Source: Bacteroidales bacterium
GTDB lineage: Bacteria; Bacteroidota; Bacteroidia; Bacteroidales; UBA932
NCBI GenBank assembly: GCA_024401915.1
Contig: JAKSKA010000110.1
Location: forward strand, 1-5,218
DNA: 5,218 nt
Direction: 5' to 3'
The position numbers and the translations under genes are program-made. This document shows positions 1 through 4,449 of this stretch, in pieces. The notes under the pieces were generated by a model that saw nothing but the letters and a program-made list of their open reading frames with translations, had not been told where the DNA came from and did no database searches. The first letter of the stretch is position 1, and the number at the start of each line of letters is the position of its first letter.

Positions 1-841
1 GAATCATACCTTTATAATAATCGCACGCGTATAGGTCCGGAATATTCATTCCCATCGTAGCGAAACTTAATAGATATGCTCCTATTGCGATCCGTTCACG
101 GCCCTCCAATGCCTGATAGTTATTGATCATTCCCTGGACCACCTCAATCTCAACAGCTCTGTGCTTGGACTGGGCTTGCTGTGGTACTGTATAATAGGCG
201 TATGGGTTCTTTATTGGCAGTTTTTCAAGCTCTTCCGAATTATATTTCTTCTGGGCGGCATAATGCATCGTGCGAATCCCGGAAGCGTACAGGCTGACGG
301 CTCTAGCCTCTTTGCCGTACTGCATTACCAGATATGCCTCAAAATCCCGCAATAGTGCAGATGTCAATTCCGAAATGTCGAAGTGCTCCCTTTGCATAAA
401 AGAGCAAAGCGCGTTCTTTGCAAATATGTAATTATTAGGAGCCTTTGCCGACTTTGACAGTTTTCTTTTTTCATCGACGAAAGCATCGCAGAAACTCGGA
501 AAATCGAGACGGAAATTATCACGCTGAATGGCCTTGTTAAGATATTTGATGACATCCGACACATTCCAGGAGGGGAACATGAACGGGTCAAAGTTCTCTG
601 CGGCTTCTTCATATACACGGATCAAGTCTTCTACACGTCGGCGCAAGTTTCCATCTCTGATTGTCCGCGACTTGTTCTCTTCGCCCTTTCTGACGCGTTC
701 CAATTCTCCTTCGGCAGCATATAAATTCGTCGGCACAAGTGCCGGAACACGATTATATGTAAACCGCAGTTTAATCGGATAGCGTCCGTCTGTTTGACGG
801 TACTTGTTATAGATAATGTACTTGATGGAAACCTTGGCCAT
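1..841 (-). CDS. Tyrosine recombinase / integrase, N-terminal 280 residues (cut by left window edge)
   Basis: The minus-strand frame stays open from ATG at 839-841 to the window edge, giving 280 codons without a stop; the C-terminus lies outside. Residues about 1-95 (MAKVSIKYI..., R-rich around 59-70) resemble the arm-type DNA-binding domain of Bacteroidota integrases. Residues about 110-215 look like the SAM-like core-binding domain. The catalytic domain begins near residue 225, with the helix AYLLSFATMGMNIPDL at 255-270. The family cuts and rejoins DNA at att sites through a tyrosine, which would be off the edge. At the position where XerD-like enzymes carry the first catalytic Arg (GLRxSEL) this protein has Asn266 (GMNIPDL); IntDOT-type enzymes are also known to lack that Arg. 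The start directly follows a leader with promoter and repeats, and no upstream in-frame alternative is needed. The gene is more AT-rich than the operon to the right, consistent with transfer. Phage, ICE or genomic island cannot be told apart here. Confidence 0.9.
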   Translation of the reverse strand, partial: MAKVSIKYIIYNKYRQTDGRYPIKLRFTYNRVPALVPTNLYAAEGELERVRKGEENKSRTIRDGNLRRRVEDLIRVYEEAAENFDPFMFPSWNVSDVIKYLNKAIQRDNFRLDFPSFCDAFVDEKRKLSKSAKAPNNYIFAKNALCSFMQREHFDISELTSALLRDFEAYLVMQYGKEARAVSLYASGIRTMHYAAQKKYNSEELEKLPIKNPYAYYTVPQQAQSKHRAVEIEVVQGMINNYQALEGRERIAIGAYLLSFATMGMNIPDLYACDYYKGMI

Positions 842-842
842 A

Positions 843-888
843 TTGGAGCGATTTAGCTATCTAACATTTAATCTAACATTTGCTCCAA
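843..888. repeat. 7-bp inverted repeat enclosing the tandem repeats
   Basis: TTGGAGC (843-849) and GCTCCAA (882-888) are perfect inverted copies 32 bp apart. They bracket the two TCTAACATTT repeats. One arm ends just before the integrase ATG and the other overlaps the -7 element. The upstream arm probably lies at or before the transcription start, so a DNA-level protein-binding arrangement seems likelier than an RNA hairpin. Confidence 0.4.
860..881. repeat. Tandem 10-bp direct repeat in the integrase leader
   Basis: TCTAACATTT occurs twice on the plus strand, at 860-869 and 872-881, separated by AA (12-bp period, close to one helical turn). On the minus strand it reads AAATGTTAGA twice, from the expected transcription start into the leader. 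Direct repeats next to an integrase gene are often arm-type integrase sites or binding sites for an excisionase or repressor. Which of these applies cannot be told from sequence alone. Confidence 0.55.
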
Positions 889-916
889 ATATAGCACTTT
901 TTGGCCAAAATACAAA
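886..916 (-). promoter_or_regulatory. Predicted Bacteroidota-type promoter of the integrase gene
   Basis: On the minus strand, TATATTTG (886-893) matches the TAnnTTTG -7 element. TTTG (913-916) matches the -33 element, with a 19-nt spacer that is usual for the phylum's primary sigma factor. Transcription would start near 878-883, leaving a leader of about 40 nt before the ATG. The match is by eye. Confidence 0.6.
899..910. promoter_or_regulatory. Perfect 12-bp palindrome in the integrase promoter spacer (possible operator)
   Basis: TTTTGGCCAAAA is a perfect inverted repeat. It lies wholly between the predicted -33 (913-916) and -7 (886-893) elements of the integrase promoter, where a bound dimeric repressor would block RNA polymerase. 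No regulator gene is visible in the window, so the operator role is inference. Confidence 0.35.
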
Positions 917-942
917 CATTCGGCCCGATGCCGTTTTTCAAA

Positions 943-979
943 GAAAAACCCTCACAGACGCATCTGCAAGGGCTTTTTT
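943..979 (-). terminator. Rho-independent terminator downstream of tRNA-Gln, potentially bidirectional
   Basis: A 10-bp stem (949-958 with 963-972, two G.T wobbles) closes a 4-nt loop (959-962). An A-tract precedes it and a T-tract follows it on either strand: TTTTT on the minus strand at 944-948, TTTTTT on the plus strand at 974-979. It lies 4 nt beyond the encoded CCA of the tRNA. No terminator is visible between the M23-LysM stop codon and the tRNA, so this hairpin probably ends both tRNA and operon read-through, before the separately promoted integrase. Confidence 0.75.
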
Positions 980-982
980 GAT

Positions 983-1010
983 TGGTTGAGATAGGGGGAT
1001 TCGAACCTCC
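983..1010. other. Predicted attachment-site core (att) in the 3' part of tRNA-Gln
   Basis: Tyrosine recombinases commonly target tRNA 3' ends, and the element restores the tRNA sequence it displaces. Here an integrase gene begins about 140 bp past the tRNA 3' end and reads away from it, the expected arrangement. The interval covers the T-arm and acceptor 3' strand; exact limits need the second copy, which would be beyond the left edge. The T-stem mismatch suggests the crossover lies on the tRNA-5' side of 996. This is inference: no second copy is in the window. Confidence 0.45.
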
Positions 1011-1056
1011 ACAGACAGAACCAAAATCTGTAGTGCTACCATTACACCATATCTCA
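983..1056 (-). tRNA. tRNA-Gln (anticodon TTG), CCA encoded
   Basis: The minus strand folds as a complete cloverleaf. The acceptor stem is TGAGATA/TATCTCA (7 of 7 paired), the D-stem GTG(T)/(G)CAC, and the anticodon stem ACAGA/TCTGT with loop TTTTGGT, so the anticodon is TTG (Gln). The T-loop is TTCGAAT. The discriminator base is A at 986 and CCA follows at 983-985. The first pair is U1-A72, as in other glutamine tRNAs. The T-stem GGAGG/CCCCC has one A.C mismatch (1008 against 996), which is unusual. The 3' end faces the integrase, consistent with use as an integration site. The molecule is transcribed in the same direction as the operon upstream. Confidence 0.93.
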
Positions 1057-1065
1057 ATTCCGTTG

Positions 1066-1073
1066 CAAAGATA
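1066..1073 (-). promoter_or_regulatory. Predicted -7 element for tRNA-Gln
   Basis: The minus strand reads TATCTTTG, a full match to the TAnnTTTG element, ending 9 nt before the first tRNA base. The expected -33 position (about 1093-1096) falls inside the end of the M23-LysM gene and is not a good TTTG match. The tRNA may therefore have its own modest promoter as well as read-through from the operon. Confidence 0.45.
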
Positions 1074-1083
1074 ATCAATTTTT

Positions 1084-2091
1084 TTAACGTACACGCAGCG
1101 TCCTGCCGGCGCGTATGCTGTTGGCGTTCTTGATGCCGTTGAGGCGGCAGATGTTGTTGACGGTAGTGTGGTACTTGCGGGCGATGGAACCGAGATTCTC
1201 TCCGTTGCGTACTTTGTGATAGACCATCGCCTTGCGGGCTGCCTCCTCGTCTTTCTTTCTCTTTTCCTCGAGGGCCTTCTTGTCATCCTCCTCGTTCAGG
1301 AATTCGTCATCGAAGTCCTGGTCGTAGCGGCTGGATGCGTTAAAGTAGCGGCGCTTGAGCACCATTATCCTCTGGCAGAGGTTGCCGGTGCTGAAGTCGA
1401 TTATGCGCTGGGGGTCAAATGCGAGACCCTGATAGCGGGCTTCGAAATGAAGGTGGGGGCCTGTGCTGCGGCCGGTGTTGCCGCTCAAACCGATGACGTC
1501 ACCGGCGTGGACGACGGCGCCGGAGTCAAGATCGCGGCGTGACATATGGCCGTAGAAGGTCTCCAAACCGTTGTTGTGGCGTATTACTATGAGGTTGCCG
1601 TAACCGCCCACATATTTCGACATGCGGACCTTGCCGTCGAATACGGCGTACAGGGGAGTACCTGTCGGAATGGATATGTCCACACCCTGATGGCGGCGTC
1701 CGTGTATTCCGAACTGGCTGGTTACACGTCCAGTCTGGGGGCAATGGTAGCTGCTCAGCGAATCGACCATCCATACCGACCATGCCTCCGGCAGGGAATC
1801 GACTGGATTCTGGTAAGGGTTCACCTTCTCCGTGTCCCAAGCCATGGCGAATACGTCGCAGTCTTCTATGAAACTGTCTGCCTTGTCGTATTTCCAGGTA
1901 TTGTCGCTGAAAAGCACAATCGTCAGACCGGGCACGCCGGTCGCTATGGAATCCACGACACCGGCTTCCGTGGACCGGCAGCTGGTCACGGGCTGAATCG
2001 CCCTTGCGGGTACGGCCTGCCCCAGAACAACAACGCTGTCAGCGGCAGCCGACAGCATCACCGCTGCGGCAAATGAAAATATTGTCATCAT
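1084..2091 (-). CDS. Secreted M23 peptidase with C-terminal LysM domain (peptidoglycan hydrolase)
   Basis: The 335-residue protein starts with a hydrophobic segment (about 4-17, then AAAD) that looks like a signal peptide, although no Lys or Arg precedes it. An M23 zinc endopeptidase domain spans about 117-230. It has HQGVD (H134, D138 as metal ligands), YGH (H182) and PHLHF (H213 catalytic, H215 ligand), so it should be active in cleaving peptide cross-links of the wall. A charged, probably helical linker (about 257-288, rich in D, E and K) leads to a LysM glycan-binding domain (about 291-335: YHKVRNGENL...AGRTLRV). The product probably acts in the periplasm. The ATG overlaps the upstream mutase stop codon as ATGA, and a GGAGG lies 9 nt upstream (2101-2105). 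An in-frame TGA shortly upstream rules out a much longer N-terminus. It is the last gene of the operon. The exact cleavage specificity is not known. Confidence 0.93.
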   Translation of the reverse strand: MMTIFSFAAAVMLSAAADSVVVLGQAVPARAIQPVTSCRSTEAGVVDSIATGVPGLTIVLFSDNTWKYDKADSFIEDCDVFAMAWDTEKVNPYQNPVDSLPEAWSVWMVDSLSSYHCPQTGRVTSQFGIHGRRHQGVDISIPTGTPLYAVFDGKVRMSKYVGGYGNLIVIRHNNGLETFYGHMSRRDLDSGAVVHAGDVIGLSGNTGRSTGPHLHFEARYQGLAFDPQRIIDFSTGNLCQRIMVLKRRYFNASSRYDQDFDDEFLNEEDDKKALEEKRKKDEEAARKAMVYHKVRNGENLGSIARKYHTTVNNICRLNGIKNANSIRAGRTLRVR

Positions 2092-3452
2092 ACTCTTGTT
2101 CCTCCGAATTCATTTTCAAGCACCTGTTGTGCTTCCTTGATCTTTGCCTCGAGCAGTGCCCCGTCAGAAGCTTCGCAGATGAAGCGCAGGTAGGGTTCCG
2201 TATTGGAAGGGCGGATGTTGAACCACCAGTCCCTGAACTCAATGCGGTAACCGTCGAAATCCATTTCCTTTACAGACGTGTCCTGTGCCTTGAAATAGCT
2301 GCAGATGCGGTCCATTGCCCCTTTCTTGTCCTCGATGCGGAAGTTTATCTCCCCGCTGCTTATGTAGCGGCGGATTCCCTCTATCGCCCTGCTGAGGCTG
2401 CTTCCTTCCTTCTTGAGCGCGGCAACGATGCGCAGCACTATGAGCGACGACAGCAGACCGCTGTCCGAGTAGAAGAAGTCCTTGAAATAGTAATGTCCGG
2501 CGAGCTCTCCTCCCCACAGTCCGTCTATCTCACGCAGTTTCGGGGCGGCGAAGGACCTTCCCACCTTCCATGTATGCACGTCGCAGCCCATCGGGGCCAG
2601 ATATTCCGCAACCGCCTTGGATGACCGTATCTCCTGCAGCACCCTTGGCTTCTGTGCACCGCGTTCTCCGATGAAATAACGCGACATCAATGCTATGACA
2701 AGGTCGGGGGCCACGAACTCCGCGTTTTCATCCACGAACATCACCCTGTCGGCGTCGCCGTCATATATCACGCCCACGTCCGCACCGGTCTGCCTGACAA
2801 GCTTGCGCAGCGGTTCCACGTTCCTGGCAACCAGCGGGTTGGGGTCGTGGTTCGGGAAGCGTCCGTCGATGGTATCGAATATGTAGGCGGGGGAGTCCCC
2901 GAACATCTTCCTGGCGAACAGGCAGGACATGCCGTTACACAGATCGAATGCGATTCTGATTCCCGAGAGGTCGGCTTTGAACGGGGTCATGAACGCCATA
3001 TAGTCCTCGAAGATGTTGCGCTCTCGCACCGTCCCGCGCTTCGCTGCCACGGGGGTGGGGCGCCCTTCCTCTATCCATTTCTGAATCTGCCCCAGACCGT
3101 TTTCCAGTCCGACGGGCAGGGCGTTTTCTCGGCTCACCTTCATCCCGTTGTATTCGGCTGGATTATGGGAGGCGGTGATCTGTACGGACGCCTTGTAGCC
3201 GTAGTTCGCCGTGGCGAAATACACCATGGGGGTGGAACTCAGCCCGATGTCGTCGACATCTGCCCCGGCATCGGTGATGCCTTCAATCAGGGCATCGTGT
3301 ATTTCTTCGGACGACTCCCTGCAGTCACGTCCGACGAGGACGCAGCCGGCACCGAGCAGCCCGGGGATGAAATATCCTACCTTGTATGCGGTGTCCCTGT
3401 CGAAATCGACATTATAGACACCTCTTATGTCGTAAGCGTGAAATGCTCCCAT
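2088..3452 (-). CDS. Phosphomannomutase / phosphoglucomutase (alpha-D-phosphohexomutase)
   Basis: The 454-residue length is normal for the family, and all four signature regions are present. The phosphoserine loop is TASHNPAEYNG (Ser95). The Mg-binding loop is DGDADR (D231, D233, D235). The sugar-specificity loop is GGELAGH (314-320). The phosphate-binding loop is RPSNTEP (414-420). These enzymes interconvert hexose 1- and 6-phosphates in the cytosol, feeding nucleotide sugars for capsule, O-antigen and glycan synthesis. The sugar loop is closer to the GEMSGH type of PMM/PGM than to the GlmM type, but substrate choice (mannose or glucose) cannot be fixed from sequence; homologues are variously called manB, algC or pgm. 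The ATG begins one base after the def stop codon and the TGA overlaps the next gene's ATG, so translation is probably coupled on both sides. No lesions are seen. Confidence 0.95.
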   Translation of the reverse strand: MGAFHAYDIRGVYNVDFDRDTAYKVGYFIPGLLGAGCVLVGRDCRESSEEIHDALIEGITDAGADVDDIGLSSTPMVYFATANYGYKASVQITASHNPAEYNGMKVSRENALPVGLENGLGQIQKWIEEGRPTPVAAKRGTVRERNIFEDYMAFMTPFKADLSGIRIAFDLCNGMSCLFARKMFGDSPAYIFDTIDGRFPNHDPNPLVARNVEPLRKLVRQTGADVGVIYDGDADRVMFVDENAEFVAPDLVIALMSRYFIGERGAQKPRVLQEIRSSKAVAEYLAPMGCDVHTWKVGRSFAAPKLREIDGLWGGELAGHYYFKDFFYSDSGLLSSLIVLRIVAALKKEGSSLSRAIEGIRRYISSGEINFRIEDKKGAMDRICSYFKAQDTSVKEMDFDGYRIEFRDWWFNIRPSNTEPYLRFICEASDGALLEAKIKEAQQVLENEFGGTRV

Positions 3453-3453
3453 A

Positions 3454-3765
3454 TCACTTTGTCTTATATGCCGTGGAAACTTTCCCGCGTGAGATGTTCT
3501 GAAGCTTCTTTGCTATCATCTTCCTGCGGATTGGCGCAACTCTGTCGACAAACATTGTGCCGTCAAGATGGTCGAGTTCGTGCTGCACCATACGGCAGGC
3601 GAACTTGTCCAGGGTTTCCTCCACCTCCTTGAGGTCCTCGTCATAGTAGCGTATCCTGATGGAGGCCGGCCTGGTCACATCGGCATATACTCCGGGGACG
3701 CTGAGGCAGCCCTCGCTGAAAGTGCATTTCGCCGACGATTCCTCGAGTACCGCGGGGTTTATCAT
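3454..3765 (-). CDS. def: Deformylase C-terminal fragment (103 residues, possible restart product)
   Basis: This frame begins at ATG (codon 80 of the full gene), 15 nt after the amber codon, and holds EGCLS and QHELDH, hence all metal ligands and the catalytic Glu. It lacks the GLAAPQIG strand and its Gln. AGGAGG lies just upstream, so ribosomes ending at the TAG could restart here. Whether two halves could reassemble into an active enzyme is speculative. The same bases also encode Arg-Arg in the full frame, so the ribosome-site resemblance may be coincidence. Confidence 0.5.
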   Translation of the reverse strand: MINPAVLEESSAKCTFSEGCLSVPGVYADVTRPASIRIRYYDEDLKEVEETLDKFACRMVQHELDHLDGTMFVDRVAPIRRKMIAKKLQNISRGKVSTAYKTK

Positions 3766-3768
3766 TGT

Positions 3769-3774
3769 CCTCCT
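3769..3774 (-). promoter_or_regulatory. Shine-Dalgarno-like AGGAGG before the internal def ATG
   Basis: The minus strand reads AGGAGG followed by ACA and then ATG (3763-3765). The 3-nt spacing is shorter than usual. Members of this phylum rely little on such sites, so it is a weak sign of restart after the amber codon at 3781-3783. Confidence 0.3.
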
Positions 3775-3780
3775 GAAATC

Positions 3781-4002
3781 CTAGAGATAGGGGTAGGTCT
3801 CTTCAAGACCTTCTCCAGTGACGATGAGCACACGCTGCGACACCCCGATCTGAGGCGCTGCGAGCCCGCATCCGTCAGCCTTCACCAGCGTTTCCTTGAG
3901 GTCGGCCACAAGTGTCGCGATTTCTTCCTTCTTCGTTATGTCGGCCTCGGCCGCCGCTTCGCGCAGCACTCCTGAGCCGTAGAGGTAGATGGGTCGTATC
4001 AT
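3781..4002 (-). CDS. def: Deformylase N-terminal fragment (73 residues, ends at the amber codon)
   Basis: This is what normal termination at the TAG would produce: residues 1-73, holding only the GLAAPQIG motif. It lacks the Cys and both His that bind the catalytic metal, so it cannot be an active deformylase alone. It is listed because an automated annotation would probably call it as a separate small gene; it belongs to the interrupted def gene. Confidence 0.5.
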   Translation of the reverse strand: MIRPIYLYGSGVLREAAAEADITKKEEIATLVADLKETLVKADGCGLAAPQIGVSQRVLIVTGEGLEETYPYL

Positions 4003-4412
4003 TTTTTCCTGTCAAGATAAGTCTGCAGGATAATCGATGCACTGATTTTGTCCACTTCTGCCTTGTCCCTTCTGCGCGATGCCTTCATTCCCCCGTCGAT
4101 CATGGCCTTGTGCGCCAGCACGGAGGTGAACCTCTCGTCCTCGAACTCCACCGGTATGGCGGGGAAGGCCCTGCGGAGGGAAGGTACGAAAGCCTTTATG
4201 TCCGCCGCGGCCTGTGAAGGAGCCCCGTCCATGTTCAATGGCATACCCACCACGAACCTGGCAATAGTCTCTTTTTCGGCGTAAGATTTGAGATATTCTA
4301 TTATCTTTGCAGTTGGAACGGTATCCAGGGCGGAGGCGAAAATGCCGAGCGGATCGCTTGTCGCGATACCCGTGCGTTTTCTTCCGTAATCAATACCGAT
4401 TATTCTGTCCAT
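3999..4412 (-). CDS. ruvX: RuvX/YqgF family putative Holliday-junction resolvase (pre-16S rRNA nuclease)
   Basis: From ATG at 4410-4412 the protein is 137 residues, the usual family length. It has the RNase H-like fold signatures: GIDYGRKRTGIA (D8), GMPLN (56-60), FEDERFTS (E91 to R94) and VDKISASIILQ (D121). The family's acidic residues bind metal; E. coli YqgF is linked to 16S rRNA 5'-end maturation, and other members to Holliday-junction cleavage. It acts in the cytosol. A TTG three codons upstream (4419-4421) would add only three residues and lies inside the predicted -7 promoter element, so the ATG is preferred. It is the first gene of the operon, and its TGA overlaps the def ATG by 4 bp. 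Confidence 0.92.
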   Translation of the reverse strand: MDRIIGIDYGRKRTGIATSDPLGIFASALDTVPTAKIIEYLKSYAEKETIARFVVGMPLNMDGAPSQAAADIKAFVPSLRRAFPAIPVEFEDERFTSVLAHKAMIDGGMKASRRRDKAEVDKISASIILQTYLDRKK

Positions 4413-4418
4413 AGGGTA

Positions 4419-4449
4419 CAAAGTTAAGAATTTTTATGTCCAAGTCCAA
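4419..4449 (-). promoter_or_regulatory. Predicted promoter of the ruvX-def-mutase-M23 operon
   Basis: The minus strand has TAACTTTG (4419-4426), a full match to TAnnTTTG. TTGG lies at 4446-4449 after a 19-nt spacer, a partial match to the -33 element. The -7 element ends only 6 bases before the ruvX ATG, so the transcript would be leaderless or nearly so. The upstream half overlaps the first codons of the divergent M23 gene at 4436. Confidence 0.5.

Larger units (their letters stand above)
3454..4002 (-). pseudogene. def: Peptide deformylase gene interrupted by one in-frame amber codon
   Basis: Read through the stop, the frame encodes 182 residues, about the length of Bacteroidales deformylases. 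It carries all three motifs: GLAAPQIG (46-53, Q51 stabilises the transition state), EGCLS (C99 metal ligand) and QHELDH (H141 and H145 ligands, E142 catalytic). The enzyme removes the formyl group from nascent protein N-termini and is normally essential. Codon 74 is TAG (3781-3783), in the stretch YPYL-stop-DFRRTMINP. As recalled, Bacteroides enzymes read about YPEFKDFNKAYINP there, so a single base change from a Lys, Glu or Gln codon would explain it. There is no frameshift and no other decay. Possible readings: sequencing error, recent inactivation with another def copy elsewhere, amber suppression, or two fragments made by restart. The ATG overlaps the ruvX TGA by 4 bp; the mutase gene follows after one base. 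Confidence 0.85.

Noticed and set aside
161..782. Short open frames on both strands within the integrase region
   Set aside because: They lie inside the 280-codon integrase frame, which continues unbroken to the window edge and has recognisable integrase domains.
843..888. Riboswitch or long leader hairpin formed by TTGGAGC/GCTCCAA
   Set aside because: The upstream arm overlaps the -7 element, so it would probably not be transcribed. The leader is short and matches no riboswitch that I recognise.
873..1286. A 137-codon minus-strand frame spanning the tRNA
   Set aside because: It runs through tRNA-Gln, the terminator and the 3' end of M23-LysM in another frame, so it is not a credible gene.
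1546..2624. Two long plus-strand open frames opposite the M23-LysM and mutase genes
   Set aside because: They mirror well-supported genes and show no domain, signal or start context of their own.
2847..3632. A 261-codon open frame on the plus strand
   Set aside because: It is antisense to the mutase and def genes, both with clear family motifs. It reflects codon bias of GC-rich genes, and its product has no recognisable domain.
3454..4002. Genome-wide reassignment of TAG to an amino acid
   Set aside because: About 1,450 other codons of real genes in the window include no in-frame TAG. A recoded genome would be expected to show several, so a local event or error is more likely.
4413..4421. 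TTG start giving ruvX three extra residues
   Set aside because: The TTG is part of the predicted -7 promoter element and would not be in the transcript. The ATG at 4412 gives the normal family N-terminus.
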